This document shows, piece after piece, positions 33,632-43,558 of a DNA stretch of 64,000 bases. Origin of the DNA: Clostridiaceae bacterium (GTDB lineage Bacteria; Bacillota; Clostridia; DSM-8532). The DNA lies in NCBI GenBank assembly GCA_012519655.1, contig JAAYPS010000043.1:1-64000 (forward strand). The letters are read 5' to 3'. Position 1 is the first letter of the stretch; each line of letters starts with the position of its first letter. The position numbers and the translations under genes were made by a program. The notes under the pieces were generated by a model. It worked only from the letters and a program-made list of their open reading frames with translations. It made no database searches and had not been told where the DNA came from.

Positions 33632-34495
33632 TTATAGTTTCCCAATATTTTGCATGATTGTCTGTGTTGCATCTACACGATTCATTGTATTGATATGAAC
33701 TCCATCAACACCATTATCCAATAAATCCTTTAGCTGTTCTGAGGCATATTCAATGCCTGCCTTTTGCATATCATCGGTACCACCATATTTATCAAGTAGA
33801 AGAACTAACTTAGCGGGCATGGAAGCACCGCACATTGAAGCTATTCTTTTAATTTGGTCAGCCTTGAAAACCGGCATAATACTTGGTAACACTGGGCAGG
33901 TTATATTGTATGTTATTAGCTTGTCTAAAAAGTCGTAAAAAATCCTGTTATCAAAAAATAGTTGTGTTATAAGAAAATCAACGCCTTGGTCAACTTTTAA
34001 CTTTAAGTAATGTAAGTCGTGCTTAATTCTGGTTGAATCTACATGACCTTCGGGATAACATGCAGCGCCTATACAGAAATTTTCCTTACTTCTTATATGT
34101 TTTATCAGTTCTGATGCATGTGCAAATACATTTTTTGAAAAATCAAAATCGGGATTATCTGCGGGAGGATCGCCCCGTAGTGCTAAAAGATTATCAATAT
34201 TCTCATCTTTCATTTCCTTAATCAGAGCATTTATTTCCTCAATAGAGTGCCCTACACAAGTAAAATGAGCAAGACTTTCAATCCCATATTCTCCTTTTAT
34301 TTTCGAAGCAATTTCCACCGTTCTTCCTTTTTTTGAGCCGCCAGCCCCGTATGTCACACTGATAAAATCAGGTTTCATTGAAGCAAAATCCCCAAGTTTA
34401 TCAAAAATAGTTTCAATTGGAGTTGTAAGCTTTGGAGGAAAAATTTCAAAGGAGACTGTTTGCTTATTATTTTTAAACATATCACTAATTTTCAT
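33632..34495 (-). CDS. metF: Methylenetetrahydrofolate reductase
   Basis: SFEIFPPK, SVTYGAGGS, ALRGDPP motifs. Confidence 0.93.
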   Translation of the reverse strand: MKISDMFKNNKQTVSFEIFPPKLTTPIETIFDKLGDFASMKPDFISVTYGAGGSKKGRTVEIASKIKGEYGIESLAHFTCVGHSIEEINALIKEMKDENIDNLLALRGDPPADNPDFDFSKNVFAHASELIKHIRSKENFCIGAACYPEGHVDSTRIKHDLHYLKLKVDQGVDFLITQLFFDNRIFYDFLDKLITYNITCPVLPSIMPVFKADQIKRIASMCGASMPAKLVLLLDKYGGTDDMQKAGIEYASEQLKDLLDNGVDGVHINTMNRVDATQTIMQNIGKL

Positions 34496-34761
34496 ATTGA
34501 TTATCCTTTACACTCTATATTCATAATCTAATTAATTACTTTAAAAGTCTTTGCTAAACTGAAAATACAATGGTTTTATAGTAATACAAATAATTAATAA
34601 GGTCAAGTTGTGTATTTATAGGCTTTTTGCGCTATAATCAAGAGAGTATATATGACACAAAACGAAAGATTTACAAATTGTTTAAAGACCTACGTGTCAG
34701 TTTATTGCAAAAGACATAATAACTATGATAGAATTCAATAAGGATTGACAGGAGGTTTAAC

Positions 34762-35262
34762 ATGGATATATTTATAGAAAAAATTGTTCAAAAACGAAAA
34801 GATATGAAGGACTACTTGATAATTGTTGGAATAGCATTAGCAGCGCTGATTTTAATGTTGCTTGTTTTAAACTATATACCCGGAATGACTTTCATTTTTA
34901 TTATAGTTATTGGTTATGTAGGATATCTGCTTATTACGAGTAGAAACATTGAATATGAATACGCCGTAACAAATGGTGATTTGGATATTGATAAAATTAT
35001 TGCCCAGCGCAAACGTAAGAGAATATTTAGTGCAAATTGTAAAGAGTTTGAAATAGTTGCAAAGTTAAAGAGCTCTCATTATTCTAACCATTATAAAAGT
35101 TACAAGAATCAGTTGAATTGCGCTAGCTCCCTGGACAATGAAAATGTTTATTTCGCTGTATTGAACTATAACAAGGAGCAAACTGTACTATACTTTGAAC
35201 CTAGTGAAAGGATGTTAAACAATTTTAAAACATTCATACCTCGAAAAGTATTTAATGATTAA
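34762..35262 (+). CDS. Conserved hypothetical membrane protein (clostridial)
   Basis: Intact ORF with RBS (GGAGGTTTAAC) and two TM segments. Confidence 0.7.
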   Translation: MDIFIEKIVQKRKDMKDYLIIVGIALAALILMLLVLNYIPGMTFIFIIVIGYVGYLLITSRNIEYEYAVTNGDLDIDKIIAQRKRKRIFSANCKEFEIVAKLKSSHYSNHYKSYKNQLNCASSLDNENVYFAVLNYNKEQTVLYFEPSERMLNNFKTFIPRKVFND

Positions 35263-35486
35263 TATAATTGACCACCATTAGGGATTAATTGAATTGAAAG
35301 TAAAACTTATGAGTGAAAAAGGCGCTTTGCGTCTTTTTTTGTTGCATAATATTATTTTTCTTGATTTTTCTAAGGACTTTTGTCGAAATAAAAGGTATAA
35401 TAATATACAAGTTTATTACAATTCAACTTATGTATTTAGTGTTGACAGCATATCTATGGAATATAGCTTGTCTCCAGGGGGAAAAA

Positions 35487-37256
35487 ATGAAAAAGGATAT
35501 AATAATATTTTTAGTAATATTAATATTGGTAACGGGGTGTGCTGTAGGTACGGCGCTGATTTACAATCGCTATTTTAAGGCAAATGAGGCTGTTGTAAAT
35601 TGTTATGATGGCACAGACACAATACTTGTTATTGAAGGACAAGAGGTTTTAAGTAAAAATCCACCTCGGATTGTTGAAGGACAAATTCTTCTACCATTTG
35701 ATACAGTCAAAGCTCATTTTGATCCTTATATTTGGTGGGATGAAACTCTAAATAAGGTTACAGTTACCACTTATGATAAAGTGATAAAGATGGAAACAGA
35801 TAAACTGGATGCCTTTATTAATGAAGAACCTCTGGAATTAAAATTTCCAGCCACTGAGATTGATGGTGTGCTGTATCTTCCCATTGAATTTTTATCATCA
35901 TATTATAAAATCAACATTAGGTATGCAAACAATTCAAATGTTGTTATTGTTGACCGTGAAGACGTAATTCATAGAATTGGATATCCTGTGAGTACTGGGG
36001 CCATTGTAAGAAAGGGCAGGAGTATAAGGTATCCCATTATAAAGATATTTGAAAACTACGCTCTCCATACTGAAGAATCGAAAATGTTCATTTTTGAAGA
36101 GTACGACAAATGGTATAAGGTAAGAACAGATGAAGGCTACCTGGGTTACATTAAAAAAGAAGATGTTGTAATAAAATCAATTGAGATAGGAATAATCCCT
36201 GATAAAGTTAAAAATAAACCAGAATTACCAGAGGGCAAAATTAATTTGGTTTGGGACCAGATGTATAGTCCTACAAAATCATACCTTGAAAGAGTAAACG
36301 AGGATGGCATTGACGTTATGTCACCTACATGGTTTCAAGTTGCAAACAGTAAAGGCGATTTGATTAACCGAGTAGATCCCCAATATGTACAATGGGCACA
36401 TGAGAATGGTTACCAAGTGTGGGCACTTGTGGCTAATGACTTTGGAAATATAGATGATACAAGTGAAATATTGAATAATGGATTAAAAAGAGAATATATC
36501 ATTAAGCAGTTACTTGCTTTTGCGTCGCTATATGAGCTCGACGGAATAAACTTAGATTTTGAAAATATTTATAAACATGATAAGGACGCTTACACTCAGT
36601 TCGTTAGGGAGATAACGCCTTTACTAAGAGAACAAGGTCTTATTGTATCTGTAGACGTTACTATTCCTGATGGTAGTGATACATGGTCAAAATGCTACGA
36701 CAGAAAAGCTCTTGCTGAAACTGTGGATTATGTATGCCTCATGACTTATGATCAAACATGGGCTGGGAGTAGAGTTGCTGGCTCCACTGCACAAATTGTA
36801 TGGGTTGAAGAAAATTTGAAAAAGACATTAAAAGAAGTTCCTGCTGAAAAACTTTTATTGGGAATTCCACTGTATACACGCCTTTGGGAGGAAACTACTG
36901 ACGAGAACAGCGGAAAGGTAACAGCTAAAACAGGTAAAGCTTTGACCATTCAAGCAGCAGAGCGCTTAATAGAAGAAAACAACGCTATACCTGTATGGGA
37001 CGAGGAGAGTGGTCAATACAAAGTCACTTATGAAAAAGAAAATGTAACATATAAAATGTGGCTTGAAAACCATCATTCTGTAAATTTGAAATCGTCTTTA
37101 GTTCATAAATACAATCTTGCAGGAACCTCTTCATGGAGTCATAATTTCGCAAATGAAGAGGTTTGGACAGTTCTTGCCCAAAATTTGAAAAATACCACCC
37201 ATTATAATGAGTGGCACAGTCAATATGCGCTAAACCAAGCAGATAACCAGGAGTGA
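35487..37256 (+). CDS. Glycoside hydrolase family 18 protein with SH3-like domain (spore cortex/YdhD-YaaH-like)
   Basis: LDGINLDFENI catalytic DxxDxE motif; N-terminal lipoprotein-like MKKDIIIFLVILILVTGC; ATG 35487 behind AGGGGG rather than 35313. Confidence 0.87.
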   Translation: MKKDIIIFLVILILVTGCAVGTALIYNRYFKANEAVVNCYDGTDTILVIEGQEVLSKNPPRIVEGQILLPFDTVKAHFDPYIWWDETLNKVTVTTYDKVIKMETDKLDAFINEEPLELKFPATEIDGVLYLPIEFLSSYYKINIRYANNSNVVIVDREDVIHRIGYPVSTGAIVRKGRSIRYPIIKIFENYALHTEESKMFIFEEYDKWYKVRTDEGYLGYIKKEDVVIKSIEIGIIPDKVKNKPELPEGKINLVWDQMYSPTKSYLERVNEDGIDVMSPTWFQVANSKGDLINRVDPQYVQWAHENGYQVWALVANDFGNIDDTSEILNNGLKREYIIKQLLAFASLYELDGINLDFENIYKHDKDAYTQFVREITPLLREQGLIVSVDVTIPDGSDTWSKCYDRKALAETVDYVCLMTYDQTWAGSRVAGSTAQIVWVEENLKKTLKEVPAEKLLLGIPLYTRLWEETTDENSGKVTAKTGKALTIQAAERLIEENNAIPVWDEESGQYKVTYEKENVTYKMWLENHHSVNLKSSLVHKYNLAGTSSWSHNFANEEVWTVLAQNLKNTTHYNEWHSQYALNQADNQE

Positions 37257-37295
37257 AATACCCACCACATAAGAGACGGAAAAATATCAGCTGAT

Positions 37296-37853
37296 CTATT
37301 TAATAAATGTAACTTTTGAATGATCCCTCTCATGGGGTTCTTTTTCCATAGCAGCATACCCGACAGCTACAGCGAGACCATATTCATGACCTTCGGGAAA
37401 TTGTAATTTGTTTTTCCAGTTTTCTGCAATTTCACCTTCAAAAACAACTCTGGGTAAACCAAGAATTACACTATCTAGTCCCATGGATTTGGCAGCTACA
37501 GCAATGTTTTGTGCGGCAATACCCACGTCTATCTGATACATTCCCTCAGGCTTTGCAGAAATGACAATAACACAAGGGGCATCATAGAAAACTTTGTTAT
37601 TTCTTGACTCTAGACGTTGTATTATATTCTCGTCGCCTATATTCTTAAAATATGCTACCACGCCTTGTCCCAATTCATTAACAATAGATTGATTTTGCAC
37701 AACAATAAAATGCCATGGCTGAAGATTCATAGCGCTTGGAGATGCCAATGCCGCCTCCACAAGAGCGTTTATCTGCTCCTTATTTAATTGTTTTTTTTGA
37801 TATGCACGAATACTTCTCCTTGCTTTAATGGTTTCAAGAACTTTGTTATCCAC
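37296..37853 (-). CDS. Nitroreductase family protein
   Basis: TIKARRSIRAYQKKQLNKEQINALVEAALASPSAMNLQPWHFIVV. Confidence 0.92.
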   Translation of the reverse strand: MDNKVLETIKARRSIRAYQKKQLNKEQINALVEAALASPSAMNLQPWHFIVVQNQSIVNELGQGVVAYFKNIGDENIIQRLESRNNKVFYDAPCVIVISAKPEGMYQIDVGIAAQNIAVAAKSMGLDSVILGLPRVVFEGEIAENWKNKLQFPEGHEYGLAVAVGYAAMEKEPHERDHSKVTFIK

Positions 37854-38182
37854 CGTAATCCTCCCTTATAAAAATATTACTTAATAGTATGCTCTTTAGA
37901 TATGAATTACATTTATCCCAATAAATACACTAACTATGATTGTAACACAATTTGCCTTAAGGGCAAACAGGAGGCAATTTTTATCGTCGAAATCAAATTG
38001 ACTTACCCGAGCATGCAAATATATTCTGTCTGAGATTATTTGTGCCAATAATGACGAAAAATATGACTTTAGGTATAAGAAGTAGAAATAATGAAATAAT
38101 TAACGAGAAGTCATAAATTTGTAACAATAAGCATTGTAGATGAGCATAAAATGTTATATAATGATTACAAGGAGGGTTTTAT

Positions 38183-38536
38183 ATGAGCTATGCTTTGGGC
38201 AGTAGAATTAAAGAATTGCGTACAAATCGTAAAATTAGTCAAGAACAAATGGCGGATGTTTTGGGGACATCAAGGCAAAGATACTCACGTATAGAAAATG
38301 GTCAAATAGACATTTCTTTCGTTATGATTAAAAGAATAGCTGAATATCTTGGTGTTCCAACATCAGAGATAACCTGTGCAGAAGAGGAAAAAAAGAAACT
38401 TACTACTTATTTCAGAGAGAAGTCCAGTAATAAAAATGTTATGGACTCTGTCGCCAAAATAGAAGAAATGTTAGAAGTTTTTAATGCTCATGAAAAATTG
38501 TATTATCAGATGAGGGTTCGTAATGATGGTAATTGA
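38183..38536 (+). CDS. XRE-family transcriptional regulator/antitoxin-like
   Basis: HTH: IKELRTNRKISQEQMADVLGTSRQRYSRIENGQIDISFVMIKRIAEYLGV. Confidence 0.88.
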   Translation: MSYALGSRIKELRTNRKISQEQMADVLGTSRQRYSRIENGQIDISFVMIKRIAEYLGVPTSEITCAEEEKKKLTTYFREKSSNKNVMDSVAKIEEMLEVFNAHEKLYYQMRVRNDGN

Positions 38537-39329
38537 TAAAATAGATATTGAAGATAAGGCATTAAAATTTAGACAAGCTCATAATATTCAGACTTGTGGT
38601 ATAAAAGATATTTTTAGTATGATAGAACAAAGAAATATTGATTTAATTCGTTATCCGTTTGGTAAAGATGAATTATTGGGGTTTTGCACTGTATTTAAAG
38701 GTAAAAAAATTATTGTTTCAAATTCATCTGAAATTCTATCAAGGGAGATATTTACTATAGCTCATGAATTAGGTCATATATTATATGACTTTAATAATAG
38801 CAATCAAAATATAAATATAGATCTTGAGCTAAATGAGGAAACACAAGATATTTCTGAAGCTAGAGCTTTCTATTTTGCAAATTGCCTTTTAATGCCTGAA
38901 GAGCAAATGGTTAAATTTATTAAGTATGTATTGAAGAAGAAAAACAAGGAATTAAATGCTCTAGATATAGTTAGAATGCAGTTAGAATTTCAGGTAAGTT
39001 ATGCAGCAGCTGTAAAAAGGCTTTATGACATTGGGTTTATAACCTTTAATCACAAAAGTGAGCTATTTAACGAGAGAAATTCTATTACATCGAAATCTTT
39101 GTTTAGAATGCTCCAAGCAGACGAAAGGTTGTTAAAGTCGGCAGATATTGTTCAAATTCCATCTAGATATTATGAGTATGTAATCAGTAATTATAATAAT
39201 GGCTATATACCTTATGCAAGTTTGGAAAAAGCTCTTGCTCTCATAGGTATAGATGCTAAAGTTTTGAAAAAAGAAGAGAAAAATGATGATGAACTAAACA
39301 TAGATGATATATTTGAGGAGTTTGAATGA
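38523..39329 (+). CDS. ImmA/IrrE family metallo-endopeptidase
   Basis: HELGH zinc motif (FTIAHELGHILYDF); overlaps the preceding XRE gene by 14 nt. Confidence 0.88.
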   Translation: MMVIDKIDIEDKALKFRQAHNIQTCGIKDIFSMIEQRNIDLIRYPFGKDELLGFCTVFKGKKIIVSNSSEILSREIFTIAHELGHILYDFNNSNQNINIDLELNEETQDISEARAFYFANCLLMPEEQMVKFIKYVLKKKNKELNALDIVRMQLEFQVSYAAAVKRLYDIGFITFNHKSELFNERNSITSKSLFRMLQADERLLKSADIVQIPSRYYEYVISNYNNGYIPYASLEKALALIGIDAKVLKKEEKNDDELNIDDIFEEFE

Positions 39330-39712
39330 TGGACGCATCATTGGACACAGATATTATAATACATTTGTATAAAAGCAATAAGAAGGAGCTATTGTTTTCT
39401 TCCTTTGATAAGCTTTACATACATGAATATTTATTAAGAAATGAAATACAAAGAAAATCAAATCTAGTATATGAAGAAGTTCTCTTTGATGTAGATAATA
39501 GTAGGATTGAAATCATAGGAAACAAAGAATTGATCAAAATGGGAATCAAATCATTATTTGAGAATTATAAGAGTGAATACTATTATCTGTTTGATATGGG
39601 TGAATTATATGCCATAGCTTTAGCTAAAGCCATGGGTATTGCAGCATTCACCTCTGACGATACAAAAGATTTTGGACCCCATGATACACTAGTAATTCTG
39701 CAATTCTGTTGA
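39326..39712 (+). CDS. PIN-like nuclease domain protein, probably C-terminally truncated
   Basis: DASLDTDIIIHL, DMGELYAIALAKAMG, FTSDD acidic motifs of PIN domains; ATGA overlap with the ImmA gene. Confidence 0.65.
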   Translation: MMDASLDTDIIIHLYKSNKKELLFSSFDKLYIHEYLLRNEIQRKSNLVYEEVLFDVDNSRIEIIGNKELIKMGIKSLFENYKSEYYYLFDMGELYAIALAKAMGIAAFTSDDTKDFGPHDTLVILQFC

Positions 39713-40381
39713 TGCTTAACTTGGGGTTTTTAAGTAAATTCTTTGCCTTGGATATGCGTATTTTGTTTATGTAGTCCAGCAAGTTTTCTCCTGTCTGCTC
39801 TTTAAATTTTCTGGAAAGATATGTGGGATTCATGTCCAAATACTCGGCTATATTTGAAATATTCAAATTGTAATTCATATAATTCTGAACTATATAATTT
39901 TCAATATTTTCAATGAATTTATCCTTTTGAATTTCACCAATTAGCGTAAGTTCATGTTCTATTGAATGGAATATGTCATCAAGAACATTTTTCATTTCTG
40001 AAATATTCTGACACTTCAAAAGCCTTTCTACAAAGTCGTCACAGTTTAGAAGGTTATGGCCTACGGAATTACTCAGCTCGTATAATGCCTGCGTAATTGT
40101 GTTCATCATAGAAAACATAACGCATTTTCCCATGCCTAATGATATATCTGATTCATTCTGGAGTTTGGAAATTACATCATTCATTATTTCATTGGCTTTT
40201 CTAACGTCGGTTCCTTTAATACAATTACTAATTCTCTGTTGTATTTCAAGGGGGAGAATATAACTTTATTTGAAATAGTAGAAAGGAAAATACTAAGAAT
40301 AATTGGTATTAGCATCATAAATATATAAGAAAACAACCATGTTTTAAAAATACTTCTTTTGCTCTTAAATGCTATTCTCAT
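39690..40381 (-). pseudogene. Degraded AraC-family (YesN-type, TM sensor) regulator
   Basis: N-terminal TM fragment 40184-40381 and C-terminal HTH fragment 39648-40184 are in different frames; 3' end lost after the first HTH helix (NRIAEL), no second HTH helix pair. Confidence 0.75.
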
Positions 40382-40750
40382 TTAACTCTCCTCGAACAAT
40401 AGTATTTGCTAATGCATTTCTATTCAATTTCCAGTTGGGTTTCATTCTACGATATATTATGGCTACATAAAATAAGCCTTAGTTAAATTATATCATGAAT
40501 TTGTATGAAATTGATGGTATAATCCTAATATATAGAACTTCTTACAGGCACAAAAGATAACTAGTTTCATCTACAGGACAGTATGATTACTAGTTCTATA
40601 AAAGTAGCCGAATTTTCACCAGTTGTTACTCCAAAGTAGGTTTCTCATCTTTAACAGATAAAGGCTGGATTAGTGGGACTTTATAATATAAGCCTTTGAA
40701 GGTAAACTTAAGAATGGTTTTGTGCCAATAATTTCGAAAGAGTGATTAAA

Positions 40751-41722
40751 ATGAAAAAAGTTTTACTTAACAATACACAGTTATGTGTTTCTCAATTAAG
40801 TCTAGGTACAGTGAATTTTGGTACAGTTATGGATTCTAAAGCATCAAAACACCAGCTTGATATCTTTTTTGAGTTAGGAGGCAATTTTATAGATACAGCT
40901 CATGTATATGGTGATTGGGTGCCCGGACCAAAGGGAAGAAGCGAGAAGATAATTGGAGAATGGCTTAAAGAAACCGGGCATAGACATGATGTTATTATAA
41001 GTACAAAAGGCGCTCATCCAGTTCTTTCTGACATGAGTTCAAGAATTAATCCTGTAGAGATAAAAAAAGACATAAATGAAAGTTTAGAGTATTTGAATAC
41101 AGATTATATAGACCTATATTTTTTGCATCGCGATGATTCAGATAAGCCAGTATCAGAGATTTTAGATGTTTTAGAGCAGGCACGGCAACAGGGGAAGATT
41201 CGATATTATGGTTGCTCTAACTGGGCTTTGTCTAGAATTATTGAAGCAAATACTTATGCTAAAGAACATGGCTATTCAGGATTTGTGTGCAACCAACTTA
41301 TGTGGAGCTTGGCAGATATTAAAGAAAATGCGATAACAGATAAAACACTGGTTTTAATGGATGAGGAAACATTTAATTACCATGAAAATACCAACATGAG
41401 TGTAATGGCGTATACTTCAGCAGCAAAAGGATATTTCACTAAATTATTTACAAACAAGGATTTATCCGACAAAATATCATCCAGATATGATACGCTATCA
41501 AATAAGCTCATATTTGATGAGTTGATTAAAGTAGCAAAAGAAGTTGGTGCCAGCTTAATTGAAGTTGAACTAGCATACATTATGCATCAGAAATTTGCAT
41601 CTGTTCCCATTGTGTCATTTAGTAATGATGAACAGTTGAAACAAGGAATAAAAAGCTGCAAATTAATGCTTGATGATGAAATGATAAAGACATTTAGAGA
41701 ATTAAAGAAATATGTGGTATAA
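40751..41722 (+). CDS. Aldo/keto reductase
   Basis: FIDTAHVYGDW, KIRYYGCSNWALSRI, DLYFLHRDD motifs. Confidence 0.92.
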   Translation: MKKVLLNNTQLCVSQLSLGTVNFGTVMDSKASKHQLDIFFELGGNFIDTAHVYGDWVPGPKGRSEKIIGEWLKETGHRHDVIISTKGAHPVLSDMSSRINPVEIKKDINESLEYLNTDYIDLYFLHRDDSDKPVSEILDVLEQARQQGKIRYYGCSNWALSRIIEANTYAKEHGYSGFVCNQLMWSLADIKENAITDKTLVLMDEETFNYHENTNMSVMAYTSAAKGYFTKLFTNKDLSDKISSRYDTLSNKLIFDELIKVAKEVGASLIEVELAYIMHQKFASVPIVSFSNDEQLKQGIKSCKLMLDDEMIKTFRELKKYVV

Positions 41723-41860
41723 GAACATAATGAGTAAAAGCAATTTCATTCCTATAAGCTGTGCAATTGCTTCAATTTGCGCTAATTATGTAAGCACATT
41801 ATAATATATATTATTAATTGCTTTTTGATGACTACCTAATGCATGCTAAGGAGAACAGAT

Positions 41861-42991
41861 ATGCCACCACTAAATCTACTGATAAAGCCTTCCTCTGGCA
41901 ACTGCAATCTGAGTTGCAAATATTGTTTTTATCAATCCATTACTGAAAATAGAAATGTAAAGTCCTACGGTATGATGAGTATTGACTTACTTGAGGAGCT
42001 TGTAATAGAAAGCCTTAAATACGCTGATAAATACTGTACTTTTGCATTTCAGGGTGGGGAACCTACACTGGTAGGACTTGATTTTTATGAAAAACTAATT
42101 AAGTTTCAAAAAAAGCACAACTCTAAAAACATACAAATTACTAACTCTATTCAGACAAACGGAATGGTTATTGATAATAACTGGTCAAAATTCTTTGCTC
42201 AGAACAATTTTCTTGTCGGGATTTCTTTGGATGGTCCTAAGGATATCCATGACGTTAATAGGGTTGATGCCAAAAATTCTGGCTCCTTTTCTAAAGTGAT
42301 GCAAGCAATAGATACATTTAACAAGTATAATGTAGAATACAATATTTTAACTGTGGTAAATTCATTAACTTCAAGACATATCCAAAAGATATACAATTTC
42401 TTTAAAAAAGAGGGTTTTAAATATCTGCAGTTCATCCCATGCCTTGACCCATTAAATGAAGCACCAGGAAAACACGACTATTCCCTTACTCCAAGAAGGT
42501 ATACATTTTTCTTAAATACTCTTTTTGATTTATGGTACGCTGATATAAGACAAGGGAATCCAGTTAGCATCCGTTATTTTGATAATTTAGTAAGTATGTT
42601 AATGGGATATCCACCAGAATCATGTGGGATGAGTGGTGTGTGTTCTTGCTACTTTGTCATAGAAGCCGATGGTAGTACTTTTCCGTGCGATTTTTATGTC
42701 ATTGATGAATGGAAACTTGGCAACATAAAAAATGAAACCTTTGATGAGATGTATAACTCTGAAAATGCTACAAAGTTTGTTGAGGTCTCTAAAAATATAG
42801 ATCCTAATTGCAATAAATGCCCATATCTTGTGCTATGCCGTAGTGGTTGTAGGAGATATAGAGAGCCCTTTGAAAATGGCTTGCCAGTGTTAAACTATTT
42901 TTGTTCCTCATATAAGGAGTTTTTCGGCTATGCTGGAAAAAGGCTTGAAGAGATAGCTAGAAGACTTTCACAACGGAATTCACTACGCTAA
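41861..42991 (+). CDS. Radical SAM/SPASM protein, anaerobic sulfatase-maturase (anSME)-like
   Basis: CNLSCKYCFY radical SAM motif; C-terminal Cys clusters CGMSGVCSC...CDFYV and CNKCPYLVLCRSGCRR. ATG 41861 behind AAGGAG. Confidence 0.87.
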   Translation: MPPLNLLIKPSSGNCNLSCKYCFYQSITENRNVKSYGMMSIDLLEELVIESLKYADKYCTFAFQGGEPTLVGLDFYEKLIKFQKKHNSKNIQITNSIQTNGMVIDNNWSKFFAQNNFLVGISLDGPKDIHDVNRVDAKNSGSFSKVMQAIDTFNKYNVEYNILTVVNSLTSRHIQKIYNFFKKEGFKYLQFIPCLDPLNEAPGKHDYSLTPRRYTFFLNTLFDLWYADIRQGNPVSIRYFDNLVSMLMGYPPESCGMSGVCSCYFVIEADGSTFPCDFYVIDEWKLGNIKNETFDEMYNSENATKFVEVSKNIDPNCNKCPYLVLCRSGCRRYREPFENGLPVLNYFCSSYKEFFGYAGKRLEEIARRLSQRNSLR

Positions 42992-43100
42992 TAATAATAC
43001 TGTTAAATAAAGAATTGTGTAAGAACTAAATTGTTTTGAAAAGAAATTAACCATGAGTGAGAAACAAGATATTAGTTAGATTAAATTCGGGAGGTTTAAT

Positions 43101-43424
43101 ATGTTTGTTAAAAATGAAAATACAAAATCACAGAATGCGGGAAATGGTGTTACTCGCAAGATATTAGGAAGAGGCGGATCTTTGATGATGGTAGAGGTTA
43201 AGTTTGATAAAAATGCAATAGGAGATCCCCATACCCATCCTCACGAACAAGTAAGCTATATAGCAAGCGGTTCTTTTGAGTTTACTCTCGAGGGTGAAAA
43301 GCAGATCTTAAAAAAGGGTGACAGTGTTTATATTCCTGCAAACGCAATTCATGAAACAGTAGCTCTAGAGGATGACTCAATTATTTTAGATGTGTTCACC
43401 CCACAGCGCGAAGACTTTTTATAA
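43101..43424 (+). CDS. Small cupin-domain protein
   Basis: GDPHTHPHEQVSYIASGSFEFTLEGEKQILKKGDSVYIPANAIHE. Confidence 0.9.
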   Translation: MFVKNENTKSQNAGNGVTRKILGRGGSLMMVEVKFDKNAIGDPHTHPHEQVSYIASGSFEFTLEGEKQILKKGDSVYIPANAIHETVALEDDSIILDVFTPQREDFL

Positions 43425-43558
43425 GATTGGTGGATGAGGGTAATTGATCTAAAGTATCTGAGTATTGAACTTAAATTTTAAGGTTGTTTTATCGAGTTCG
43501 ATTGTTATAGAATACTTATGAGATGGCTGGTAATAAATAGCTCTCTGGTATTATATTT

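Noticed and set aside
34496-34761. SAM riboswitch upstream of metF
   Set aside because: No S-box core on the minus strand by eye.
35294-35578. 94-aa ORF overlapping the GH18 gene start
   Set aside because: Alternate frame of the GH18 upstream region and 5' end; no independent support.
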